Shown in pieces: positions 17,047 to 24,256 of a stretch of 35,349 nucleotides of DNA. The translations under genes were made by a program, and so were the position numbers. The notes beneath the pieces are model-generated. The model saw only the letters and a program-made list of their open reading frames with translations, ran no database searches and was not told the DNA's origin. The DNA lies in contig CANCVE010000040.1 in assembly GCA_947381435.1 (NCBI GenBank), positions 1 to 35,349 on the forward strand, read 5' to 3'. How positions within the stretch are numbered: the stretch's first letter is position 1; each line of letters starts with the position of its first letter. This DNA comes from Chitinophagaceae bacterium (GTDB taxonomy: Bacteria; Bacteroidota; Bacteroidia; Chitinophagales; Chitinophagaceae).

Positions 17047-18135
17047 TTAAATGGTTAAATCTTGTTCGTTTTGTAATTGATACCCTTTTCTAAATGCTTT
17101 TGCTATGAGGAATACTATTATTCCTGCAAGTATAAACATCCAATTATTACTTAATCCTTCCCCTTTAACTAACGAAAATTCTGGTGGAATTATCTTACAG
17201 AGCATTAAGCGAAATATAAACGGCAGCCCAATAACTATTGCTGAATAGGCAAAAAGAGAGTAAGATATACTAAATAGTGCTGCAATGTTTTCTACATCGA
17301 ATGGATTGCCTCTTGCTATTCGTAACAAACATTTTATGGGAAGTAATATGATAAAATATAAAAAGCCACTTAATGTTATTAAACCCACAACCATAATTAA
17401 TCCTATTACCAAATTATAATATAATTTAGTGGTTGGTATCAATAAACTTTTAGAATCTTTAATGTACCTTAATGGTACTTCTTTGTACACGTAATGCCCT
17501 TCTTTTCTGTTGTTTACTATAGAGTCTATATGGGCATATTTGATATAAAATTTTCTATTAGAAACAACAAATGTGGTATCGGCAAAATAGTCTTTGGTAG
17601 GCAATACATACGATGAAATGGCAATAAAATATTTACGTTTTATGTATGGTTTATTTAACAATATATTGATTGAAAGTTGGATACTATCAATTATTTTTCT
17701 GGAGTATACAATAGAATCCTTATTTTCTGTTTTATCCATAAGGTCGAAATAATGAAAAATAGTCTTTTCCATCGTATCCGCAATTTTTCTTCGTTCTTCT
17801 TCTTCGTCTTTATCTTTATAAGATACTACGCCCCCCATACTCGGAAACAATGAACCCTCAAAACCTTTTCCATCGTTTTCATATTCTCGATTTTCTTTTT
17901 CACTTTTAATACTATCCTCTATGGGTTTAATTAGTTCTCGGTACTTATATTCAGGTAAAGAATCGCTAGGAGTTTCATAGGTTGTATTAATGGTATCACT
18001 TATATAATCAACACCAATATTTTTTGAGGACCCTTTTGATGCGGTAGCGGTGTTCACGATAAATGGATAATATAGTAATGCTGTTAAGGTAGCTGTAATT
18101 AGTAATGCCATCCATAATAAATACTTATTCTTCAT
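17047..18135 (-). CDS. DUF2975 membrane protein with long extracytoplasmic insertion
   Basis: A 362-aa membrane protein. The C-terminal third fits DUF2975: a membrane segment near 240-265, then the amphipathic RIARGNPFDVENIAALF stretch, two further segments, and the family ending RKGYQLQNEQDLTI. Between the first segment (about 7-27) and the second lie some 200 polar residues rich in D, K, E and S, presumably outside the cytoplasm. DUF2975 proteins are usually about half this size, so the insertion is the odd part, perhaps a sensory domain. It precedes the HTH gene by 2 bp. Confidence 0.8.
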   Translation of the reverse strand: MKNKYLLWMALLITATLTALLYYPFIVNTATASKGSSKNIGVDYISDTINTTYETPSDSLPEYKYRELIKPIEDSIKSEKENREYENDGKGFEGSLFPSMGGVVSYKDKDEEEERRKIADTMEKTIFHYFDLMDKTENKDSIVYSRKIIDSIQLSINILLNKPYIKRKYFIAISSYVLPTKDYFADTTFVVSNRKFYIKYAHIDSIVNNRKEGHYVYKEVPLRYIKDSKSLLIPTTKLYYNLVIGLIMVVGLITLSGFLYFIILLPIKCLLRIARGNPFDVENIAALFSISYSLFAYSAIVIGLPFIFRLMLCKIIPPEFSLVKGEGLSNNWMFILAGIIVFLIAKAFRKGYQLQNEQDLTI

Positions 18136-18385
18136 AATTGCGCATTTTTTGTTTCAATAAAGTATAATACGTAGCAAATGTATGCGTATTCATTGTTTAT
18201 CAATAAATATATGTTGTATATAAGCTATTATTTATTAATATTAAATAAAATAGATGCTTTGTGGAAGTTTTATTTCTCATTTGCAATGATGTTGGTTGCG
18301 AATACATCACATATTCTACTTAAAAAATAGGGAACAAGAAAACGTAGGATTTATTACTGATAAACTTTAATATTTTATCCTCTCT
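18136..18385. other. AT-rich gap upstream of the DUF2975 gene
   Basis: Holds the promoter region of the DUF2975-HTH operon. No gene, repeat or strong promoter box was recognised. Confidence 0.35.
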
Positions 18386-18505
18386 CTAATACAAGCACAT
18401 AACTGTAAGCAAGCAAATATTTCTATGTTGTTTGTTTTCAACTTGCCCCGAACAATCACTATATTCTTTTGGCTCATATTTGCCAATGGGGTAACGATGA
18501 TCCAT
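18386..18505 (-). pseudogene. 5' fragment of yfiT (duplicate start)
   Basis: The frame begins with the same 16 residues as the intact yfiT (MDHRYPIGKYEPKEYS) and then runs into unrelated sequence to a stop, 39 codons in all. DNA identity is about 48 of 49 bases over 18455-18503 against 16674-16722. The promoter box TATATTTG (18533-18526) and the A-rich leader are also shared, though diverged. It is a gene stub, transcribed if its promoter works. Confidence 0.75.
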
Positions 18506-18533
18506 ATCTATGTATTTTATTGTTTCAAATATA
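18455..18533. repeat. Direct repeat of the yfiT start region (att-like)
   Basis: Same orientation as 16674-16757, so the HTH-DUF2975 pair lies between two direct copies. It could be a duplication made on integration of the module, or the product of a recombination that left both ends. Confidence 0.55.
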
Positions 18534-18540
18534 GAGGAAT

Positions 18541-18597
18541 TAGTGGAAAGTAGATAGTCAAGAGTCCAGAGTCGTAAGTCGAGAGTCAAAAGTAAAA
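18541..18597. repeat. AGTC-type heptamer repeats
   Basis: A run of AGAGTC/AAGTCG/AGAGTCA words, related to those at 2175-2352. Confidence 0.45.
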
Positions 18598-18598
18598 A

Positions 18599-18635
18599 AG
18601 AGGCAGCGAGAAGTTTTATCTTCTCACTGCCTCTT
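18599..18635 (-). terminator. Terminator hairpin downstream of the CarboxypepD-like gene
   Basis: The stem AAGAGGCAG-GAGAAG / CTTCTC-CTGCCTCTT is followed on the minus strand by TTTTTTAC. A second inverted repeat, AACGAGAATC / GATTCTCGTT, lies at about 18661-18704, between this and the gene. Confidence 0.65.
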
Positions 18636-18741
18636 CCTTTTATTCGTTAATCCAAAGGAACGAGAATCTCAAGTTTTTGAGGTGCAATACTTGCGATTCT
18701 CGTTTACTCCCGATTCCCGTTTCATCACTAACCACTAACCA

Positions 18742-19689
18742 CTATATTACTATCTTCTTCACCATTACTATGCTAACGGCTATTATAACGCCATTTTCCT
18801 TAAAAAAGTCCAGCGTAAAATCTTCATAGCCTATTAGTTTGGCAAGTATGGTCAGATCCTCAAAAAGGGAGGTGTTTAGTATAAAATTGCCCTCTGCATC
18901 AGATTGTACGTTTCTGCCTACGCCCACAAGGTGTATCTGCACGTTAAACAAAAGACCACCGGTTACACTGTCCTTACAAACACCGGTAATGGTAGATGCC
19001 ACACCCACACTTTTATAGCGCACACCCCACAAACGCGCTTGTTGCCGTCTGGCCACAGGCGCACTCATGCTATAATGCGCCTCCACCTCATCCCATATAT
19101 GTGTGATAAGATCTTTTATTTCTGGCGTTTGCTTTTCTAAATTTCCTTTCGCAGTATTCAAGTTAGTAAGTGCATTACTGATGGCTCTTATAATTGTTTT
19201 TGCAGTATTATATACATCGGCAAACTCGGCAATTGTCGGTTCATCCATCGCAATGCCACCTTCTGCCCTGCGCAATATATCACCACTAAAAACCTTTTTG
19301 GCAATAGCCAACAATAAATCGTCGGTGTTCATTATTGGCAATCGCAGATTGGTAATGTCCAACCCATAATAGGCACGGTCTGAGGCAAACATCAAGTCCT
19401 TACCAATAAAGTAATTCATCCTATTAAAATAATCGGTAACAAAAAGCTTTAGCAGTTTACGTTGAGGGCGGGCAAGTTCAATTGCCTTGTGGTAGAGACC
19501 TTCCTTAGATGCTATGATCAGTTTTGCTGCTTCGAAGGCTTCATAGTCCGTATCTAATCGGGTGGATGTAGTGGCAGAAAGAATGTTGTCGGCAGGATGT
19601 TCTACCCCATCTTTCTTTTCTTTTGCCTTGGTTAATGCTTTTTGGAAGCCAATGCTTGATTGCGGCAAATCTCTTGTGAATGTACTCAT
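18742..19689 (-). CDS. Protein of unknown function with C-terminal CarboxypepD-like domain
   Basis: A 315-aa protein from the ATG at 19689 (MSTFTRDLPQSSIGF); the frame is open 40 codons further up, but that part is basic low-quality sequence and the repeat array is upstream. Residues about 1-220 are mostly helical and unlike anything I recognise. Residues about 225-315 match a CarboxypepD_reg-like beta domain (ITGVCKDSVTGGLLFNVQI, then SDAEGNFIL). No signal peptide is visible, which is unusual for this domain. It is monocistronic, with a terminator at 18599. Confidence 0.7.
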   Translation of the reverse strand: MSTFTRDLPQSSIGFQKALTKAKEKKDGVEHPADNILSATTSTRLDTDYEAFEAAKLIIASKEGLYHKAIELARPQRKLLKLFVTDYFNRMNYFIGKDLMFASDRAYYGLDITNLRLPIMNTDDLLLAIAKKVFSGDILRRAEGGIAMDEPTIAEFADVYNTAKTIIRAISNALTNLNTAKGNLEKQTPEIKDLITHIWDEVEAHYSMSAPVARRQQARLWGVRYKSVGVASTITGVCKDSVTGGLLFNVQIHLVGVGRNVQSDAEGNFILNTSLFEDLTILAKLIGYEDFTLDFFKENGVIIAVSIVMVKKIVI

Positions 19690-19910
19690 GAGGAATAATT
19701 TAAAAGGTGATGTAAAACGATTAATAAATCTGTTTAACCAACCATCGCGATATCCCTTGTTGCGGCTACACTTTTGCTTAGTGGAGTAATAACCTAATAA
19801 GAACGACAATCTTTTTAAAGAACAAGCAAATATACCTTTATTGCGAATTATTAAAATATATTTTTCATATTATACCACTAAATCTTTCTTTTATTTTAAA
19901 ATAGTTTAAA
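19690..19910. other. Upstream region of the CarboxypepD-like gene
   Basis: AT-rich, no gene seen. It joins the 42-bp repeat array beginning at 19915. Confidence 0.4.
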
Positions 19911-19914
19911 TATG

Positions 19915-20092
19915 GCATCAATTATATGCCCCGTTAAACTTAACTAGGCATATAATTGATTAAATAAGTGTACCATTAGACTTAACGAGTCATATAATTG
20001 ATCAAATAAGTGTGCCGTTAAACTTAAAGGGGTATATAATTGACCAAATAAGTGTAACGTTAGACTTAACGGGGCATATAATTGATCAAATA
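19915..20092. repeat. 42-bp tandem array with two dyads per unit, bounded by inverted repeats
   Basis: Copies of CATATAATTGATCAAAT start at 19949, 19991, 20033 and 20075; copies of the dyad GTTAgaCTTAAC start at 19933, 19975, 20017 and 20059. Both series have an exact 42-bp period. The centre of TTGATCAA and that of GTTAgacTTAAC are 21 bp apart, so dyads alternate every two helical turns. The left edge (19915-19935) is the reverse complement of 20067-20087 with one mismatch, so the array can fold back on itself. It lies 225-400 bp upstream of both flanking genes. Confidence 0.75.
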
Positions 20093-20175
20093 TGTAACTC
20101 GATATTAGCAATAAGTGAGATTTTGAGGGGAAATGGGGTAGAGTGAAAGTGTAAAGGAGGGGTTTGGGTTTTATT

Positions 20176-20208
20176 AAGGAAGGTTTCGCTCCAAGCGAAG
20201 CCTTCCTT
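20176..20208. terminator. Strong 15-bp hairpin, terminator-like
   Basis: AAGGAAGGTTTCGCT / AGCGAAGCCTTCCTT with loop CCA; one G-T pair. The plus-strand downstream is TTGTTTCAC, a weak U-run. It is not preceded by a plus-strand gene, so it may insulate the protease gene from the array, or be part of a leader. Confidence 0.45.
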
Positions 20209-20245
20209 GTTTCACAGAACCAACAACAATTAAAGGCTGGTGATA

Positions 20246-20253
20246 TATATTTG
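20246..20253 (+). promoter_or_regulatory. -7 box TATATTTG of the XkdF-like gene
   Basis: It fits TAnnTTTG and lies 25 bp after the start of CAACAACAATTAA, at exactly the spacing found upstream of the lipoprotein gene (22078 and 22103). Confidence 0.5.
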
Positions 20254-20316
20254 TAATGAAATACTTAATTAATCTTTAATTAATAATGACGATTGAAATA
20301 CAAATAACGTAGGAAA

Positions 20317-21087
20317 GTGAGAAAAGACTTTAAGAATAAAATTTTAGGCCCAGTAATGATTCCTGATAAGCAAATACTTCGGTATCATGATGAAATAGGT
20401 TTTTATAATTTGGTAGTATCTGCTAATGTGATTGAATTTTACAAGAACAAATTCTCCTCTGAAGAAAGAGAGAATAATCTAAATATCCAACATGGAAAAA
20501 TAATTAATGAAGGTGTAAAGCTCACTAAATCTTTTTTGATAAATGAAGAAAATCGGAAATCATTGCGAACAGATTTTCATGACCTTCCAAATGGAACATG
20601 GATGATAGAATATACATTTGATAGACCAGAATTGTTAGCTGAATATGAAATGGATGGACTAAAAGGATTCAGTATTGAAGGAACGTTTACCATAATAGGG
20701 GAAGATGGTAAGGCATATTCAGTTCATGAAAAATTTCGGAGAATGAATAAATTGTCAGATTTGTTGTCTTTTGAAATTTGGGTTCATGGCGGTAGTACTG
20801 ATGGAAGAGGAAGAAATGAACATGGGCAAGCGCATTTTGAGCTAAAAGAAAAAAACACTCGGAAGCCATTAGGTAAAATACTCATGCCTTCTTTAGAATT
20901 ATGGCTAAAATCCGATTTCGACGAGAGAGTACAACTAATGAAACTTGAAAATGGAAATGATATTTCAAAAAAAGATAAAAAAGGAATGGCAAGGTGGTTG
21001 GAATTAAATGAAAATGAGAACTTAATTATGTGCCATAATGAGTGGAATGAATGTAATAAACATAATAATAGAACAATTCAAATATAA
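20317..21087 (+). CDS. XkdF-like (S78-type) protease domain with unknown C-terminal domain
   Basis: A 256-aa protein. Residues about 9-125 match the phage head-maturation protease fold of the XkdF-like/S78 group: GPVMIPDKQI at the start, NIQHGK with His59 and LKGFSIEGTF with Ser119 as the expected catalytic pair. Residues about 150-256 form a second module (WVHGGSTDGRGRNEHGQAHFEL) with no family I can name. It starts at GTG 20317 behind AGGAAA; a TAA lies four codons upstream. No portal, capsid or terminase genes adjoin, so it is either a phage relic or a domesticated protease. Confidence 0.7.
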   Translation: MRKDFKNKILGPVMIPDKQILRYHDEIGFYNLVVSANVIEFYKNKFSSEERENNLNIQHGKIINEGVKLTKSFLINEENRKSLRTDFHDLPNGTWMIEYTFDRPELLAEYEMDGLKGFSIEGTFTIIGEDGKAYSVHEKFRRMNKLSDLLSFEIWVHGGSTDGRGRNEHGQAHFELKEKNTRKPLGKILMPSLELWLKSDFDERVQLMKLENGNDISKKDKKGMARWLELNENENLIMCHNEWNECNKHNNRTIQI

Positions 21088-21137
21088 ATTTTGGACTATT
21101 TAGAGCATTACGTCCGAAACATCAGCTTTACTATATC

Positions 21138-21206
21138 CCAGCTAGTCCGCGTTAATCGCTAAAATCTACTAGGGCTAGCGCATCGCCTGTGGCGTGTGCA
21201 TTCGCT
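21138..21206. repeat. Left inverted repeat (REP-like) of the RAYT element
   Basis: CAGCTAGTCCGCG...GCATCGCCTGTGGCGTGTG...ATTCGCT is the imperfect reverse complement of 21857-21936. Confidence 0.7.
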
Positions 21207-21291
21207 TTCTTATGTTTCAAGAAGCTACTCATTCAAACATTGGGTAGCTTTTTTACTAATACTGCCAATAAACAAACTACTTTCGGATGCC

Positions 21292-21837
21292 ATGAGCCGT
21301 AAGTATAAGTTTCATAATAAGGAGGGAGTTTATTTTGTAAGTTTTGCAACTGTGTATTGGTTGGATATTTTTGTAAGGGAGTTGTATTGTAACACGGTAG
21401 TAGAAAGCTTGGACTATTGCAGAAAAAATAAAGGGCTTGAAATATACTGTTGGTGTATAATGCCTAGTCATATCCACTTGATAATAAGAGCAAATGACAA
21501 TAATCCAGAGATAGTCTTGGGTAAGTTTAAAGAGCATACATCCAAGCTGTTAACCAAACAAATAGCAGAAAATGCAGAGGAGAGCAGAAAAGAGTGGCTA
21601 TTGTGGATGATGCAACGGGCAGCAAGTAAAAGTAGTAATGTTACCAATAGTCAGTTTTGGCAGCATCACAACAAGCCGATAGAGTTATGGACACCAGAAG
21701 TAACAGAACAAAAGGTAAATTATATACACAATAACCCAGTTGTATCTGGTTTTGTAATAGAACCTAGTGATTGGAAATATAGCAGTGCAATAGATTATGC
21801 TGGAGGGAAAGGGTTGTTGGAAATTGATTATGTGTAA
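21292..21837 (+). CDS. REP-associated tyrosine transposase (RAYT)
   Basis: Y1-type transposase relative of 181 aa. The HUH-like motif reads MPSHIHLII (His60, His62) and the catalytic Tyr lies in KVNYIHNNPV (Tyr144), both hallmarks of RAYT (TnpA_REP) proteins. These nick and move short REP palindromes. The ATG at 21292 gives the family N-terminus (MSRKYKFHN); the frame opens at 21196, but that part overlaps the left repeat. TACTTTCG near 21278 resembles a -7 box. It is flanked by matching inverted repeats, and a solo copy sits at 34794. Confidence 0.88.
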   Translation: MSRKYKFHNKEGVYFVSFATVYWLDIFVRELYCNTVVESLDYCRKNKGLEIYCWCIMPSHIHLIIRANDNNPEIVLGKFKEHTSKLLTKQIAENAEESRKEWLLWMMQRAASKSSNVTNSQFWQHHNKPIELWTPEVTEQKVNYIHNNPVVSGFVIEPSDWKYSSAIDYAGGKGLLEIDYV

Positions 21838-21856
21838 AGTATATGCGAATGATTGT

Positions 21857-21936
21857 AGCGAATACCACACGCCACAGGCGATGCGGTAGCAGCGAAGATT
21901 GTAGCGAGTTTGGCGTGGACTAGCGGGGAAATGGGA
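21857..21936. repeat. Right inverted repeat (REP-like) of the RAYT element
   Basis: CACACGCCACAGGCGATGCGGTAGC...GGCGTGGACTAGCGGGGAA is the inverse of the left copy and resembles the solo copy at 34794-34861. Confidence 0.7.
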
Positions 21937-22077
21937 GATATTGAGCGTATAAAAAAGTCTGAATCGGGATTAGGGTGATTATTTGATTAGTATGATTAAT
22001 GCTTCCAATCCTAAATATCCTTCAATCATAATAATCTTGATTCAGATGAATACTCGCTGATGTTGGGGTCTCTTCAG

Positions 22078-22137
22078 CAACAACAATTAAATACTCATGC
22101 CATATATTTGTACTGAATTAAGTAATTAATCTCTAAT
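22078..22137. repeat. Upstream module shared with the XkdF-like gene
   Basis: About 60 bp similar to 20221-20280: CAACAACAATTAA, then TATATTTGTA at identical spacing (25 bp), then ATTAATCTnTAAT. It includes the likely -7 box at 22103-22110. Confidence 0.55.
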
Positions 22138-22229
22138 GATTGTTGTTGGTCAAGAAGACCAAACAACGGCGAATGGGAAACACCAACAAGGGCAGAGACG
22201 AATACCCATTGGAACCTAAAAAATAGAAA
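22138..22229 (+). other. Structured leader of the lipoprotein gene
   Basis: Two hairpins are visible: GTTGTTGGTC / GACCAAACAAC (22142-22167, one bulge) and AATGGG / CCCATT (22171-22214). The start codon follows 15 bp later. It might affect translation or stability; no riboswitch class is recognised. Confidence 0.35.
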
Positions 22230-22655
22230 ATGAAGATTGCAATAAAAGGAATTTTCTTTTTTTCGTTTTACTTATGTAGCTGTATTTACGACTACGGTGA
22301 TGGTAAATTAACTCTTATCAACAATTCGTCAGATACAGTTTATTTTAAATTAATTTGGGACGAGGATAGTAGCTTTTTAAATAGCAAAAATTTAATAGAT
22401 ACCATAAATTACATTAGTTCTCGTGAAATTATTAAACCAAAGGATTCGCTTCCATCTGTTGTACACAATATCTCTTGGGAAAATTTAATTAACTCTAGAT
22501 TTAGTGACAGCACATTAAAAATAGTTTTCATGTCCAAAAACCTATTTAACAAACAGTTAAAAGATTCATTAAAATTATTTCATTCAAAGTATAAAATGTA
22601 CAAGTTTAAGGTAAAACAGCTAAATAGAATGAAGTGGAAGGTTAGTTATCCTTAA
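22230..22655 (+). CDS. Putative small lipoprotein
   Basis: A 141-aa protein. The N-terminus MKIAIKGIFFFSFYLCSC is a lipoprotein signal peptide with cleavage before Cys18 (L-C-S-C lipobox; Cys16 is an alternative). The mature part is about 120 aa with beta-type sequence (LTLINNSSDTVYFKLIW at the start) and a basic C-terminus. I recognise no domain. Its upstream DNA resembles that of the XkdF-like gene, suggesting common regulation. Confidence 0.7.
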   Translation: MKIAIKGIFFFSFYLCSCIYDYGDGKLTLINNSSDTVYFKLIWDEDSSFLNSKNLIDTINYISSREIIKPKDSLPSVVHNISWENLINSRFSDSTLKIVFMSKNLFNKQLKDSLKLFHSKYKMYKFKVKQLNRMKWKVSYP

Positions 22656-22697
22656 CATCCACAGCTAGTTGAGGAGTTCGCTACGCTATTCAATTTT

Positions 22698-22800
22698 CAG
22701 CTAGTCGGGGTCTTCGCATTTGCTGTTCGATCATGTTAAGAGAAGCGACATGTCGAACTTGCAAATGATAGGGATTTGTAATCCCGTTACTCCATAATAA
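22698..22800 (-). repeat. REP-like repeat, copy 1
   Basis: Read on the minus strand it matches 31839-31969 and 32125-32223 closely: ATGGAGTAACGGGATTACAAATCCC, TTTGCAAGTTCGACATG, AACATGATCGAACAGC, CCCGACTAGCTG. It contains two hairpins (GGGATT-aca-AATCCC, and GTTCGACATG paired with CATGATCGAAC). Confidence 0.75.
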
Positions 22801-22906
22801 ACTACTAACTGCAGCCCGACAAATTAGGATATTAAACGGACTAGTTGCTACCGCAAGAGTGTCAATTGTGGATTTGCTTAAACCCAACATACAGCATTTG
22901 AAAACA

Positions 22907-22946
22907 AAAAGAGCAGCTATCACCCTAAAGTAATAGCTGCTCTTTT
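22907..22946 (-). terminator. Rho-independent terminator of the ABC ATPase gene
   Basis: A 14-bp perfect stem AAAAGAGCAGCTAT / ATAGCTGCTCTTTT with a 12-base loop, 20 bp past the stop on the minus strand. Confidence 0.85.
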
Positions 22947-22965
22947 ATATAATCATATAAATATC

Positions 22966-23727
22966 TTAATCCTCCCTGATACTATAACCAGTAAGATTGA
23001 TAAACACATCTTCCAGATTGGCTTTCTTTACCTGAACGGGGCGTTCGAAGCCAGTATCAACCAAATCGTCTATTAGTTTTGCAGGAGAATCGATGGCTAT
23101 TATCTTTCCATTATCTATTATGGCTACCCTATCACATAATACTTCGGCCTCATCCATGTAGTGCGTAGTAATAATAACGGTGGTGCCTTGCTTTCTGATA
23201 TCAAGTATCAAATCCCACAAATTCCTTCTTGCCTGAGGATCTAGACCTGTAGTAGGCTCATCCAGAAATATAATCTTGGGTTTATTTATTAGTGTGGTAG
23301 CAATAGAAAAACGTTGCTTTTGTCCACCACTCAGTTCCTTATATTTTGCTTTTGCTTTATCTCTTAGGTTTACCTTATCTAAAAGCTCCATTGGATCGGT
23401 TTCTTCATTGTACAATCCTGCAAAGAGATTTATAAGTTCCACCAAATTTAACCCCGGATAAAAGCCACTCGCTTGTAACTGAACACCAATTATCTTTTTT
23501 ATTTCATTAGGATCAGCGTCCAGGTTCAATCCATCTACAATAATACTACCGCTGGTTTTCTTTCTTAGCGTTTCTATAATCTCTAATGTAGTAGACTTTC
23601 CTGCACCATTAGGACCAAGTAAACCAAAGATTTCGCCTTCATATACATCAAAAGTAATACCCTTTACTGCCTCAAATTCACCGTAGCTCTTATGCAAATC
23701 TTTTACCTGTATAATTGTCTTTGCCAT
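22966..23727 (-). CDS. ABC transporter ATP-binding protein without adjacent permease
   Basis: A 253-aa ABC ATPase of the drug/lipid-export type (CcmA/NatA-like). Walker A GPNGAGKST (38-46), Q-loop QLQASGF, signature LSGGQ (132-136), Walker B IIFLDEP (Asp156, Glu157) and the switch His in TTHYMDEAEVL are all intact. Such ATPases work with an ABC-2 permease, usually the next gene, but here the gene ends in a terminator and repeats, so the permease must be elsewhere or lost. It starts 1 bp after the stop of the preceding gene. Confidence 0.92.
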   Translation of the reverse strand: MAKTIIQVKDLHKSYGEFEAVKGITFDVYEGEIFGLLGPNGAGKSTTLEIIETLRKKTSGSIIVDGLNLDADPNEIKKIIGVQLQASGFYPGLNLVELINLFAGLYNEETDPMELLDKVNLRDKAKAKYKELSGGQKQRFSIATTLINKPKIIFLDEPTTGLDPQARRNLWDLILDIRKQGTTVIITTHYMDEAEVLCDRVAIIDNGKIIAIDSPAKLIDDLVDTGFERPVQVKKANLEDVFINLTGYSIRED

Positions 23728-23728
23728 A

Positions 23729-24253
23729 TCACAATTTTAAAGCAAAACTAACCCCATCGCCCGATATTCCTATCGAAGCTTTGGGGTTAGCGTATCTTTT
23801 ATTAAAAAAGTAGGTAGCAAATAATAAGTTAGAGGTAGCACATTTCAGCAAATATCCACCTGTAATGGCAGTAACAAGACCTGTGCCCACCATTGTCCAT
23901 CCAGCACCTCTGCTAATATTTGGATGGTCGCCACTAGCATAAATACATCCAGCTGTGAGCGCAATAGAACCAACTGTACCCAATGCCGAACCAAGTATTT
24001 TATTTACTTGATGCCGATGGTATAGTTCTATTATCTGTGGATCTTTAGTGTTGTAAAACAATTTCCTGAATGCTTTACTACCATTGTATAGCGTATCGTT
24101 ATAAAAAATGCTGTTGGGCTTTGAGGTAGAGATATATGTCATCTGTTTTGGAAAAACCCTTACTTGGGCATTTCCGCAAATAATAAAAATCAATAGAACA
24201 ACTATGAGTATACTAGTTCTACCCACTAAACTCATCTGTTTAATTCCCAACAT
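23729..24253 (-). CDS. Unknown exported/membrane protein between fbp and the ABC ATPase
   Basis: A 174-aa protein with an N-terminal signal peptide or anchor (about 12-30, ending CGNAQ) and a Gly-rich hydrophobic region (about 88-140: ILGSALGTVGSIALTAG and AGWTMVGTGLVTAITGG), perhaps two membrane hairpin segments. I recognise no family. It is sandwiched in the operon, 3 bp after fbp and 1 bp before the ABC ATPase, so it could be a partner of the latter, but this is inference only. Confidence 0.7.
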   Translation of the reverse strand: MLGIKQMSLVGRTSILIVVLLIFIICGNAQVRVFPKQMTYISTSKPNSIFYNDTLYNGSKAFRKLFYNTKDPQIIELYHRHQVNKILGSALGTVGSIALTAGCIYASGDHPNISRGAGWTMVGTGLVTAITGGYLLKCATSNLLFATYFFNKRYANPKASIGISGDGVSFALKL

Positions 24254-24256
24254 CTG

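Larger units (their letters stand above)
22656..22965. other. Gap with one REP-like repeat and a terminator
   Basis: Holds the REP-like copy at 22698-22800 and the ABC-gene terminator at 22907-22946. I see no gene; the open frame here is the repeat in translation. Confidence 0.55.

Noticed and set aside
19915-20092. CRISPR or attC-type array
   Set aside because: Units are continuous 42-mers with no unique spacers, and no integrase or cas gene is in the window.
20317-22655. Intact prophage or defence island
   Set aside because: Only one phage-like domain, one RAYT and a lipoprotein are present; there are no structural, integrase, nuclease or other defence genes.
22690-22923. 77-codon frame as a transposase fragment
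   Set aside because: It is the REP-like repeat read through in translation; the same DNA recurs at 31839 and 32125 with the frame broken.
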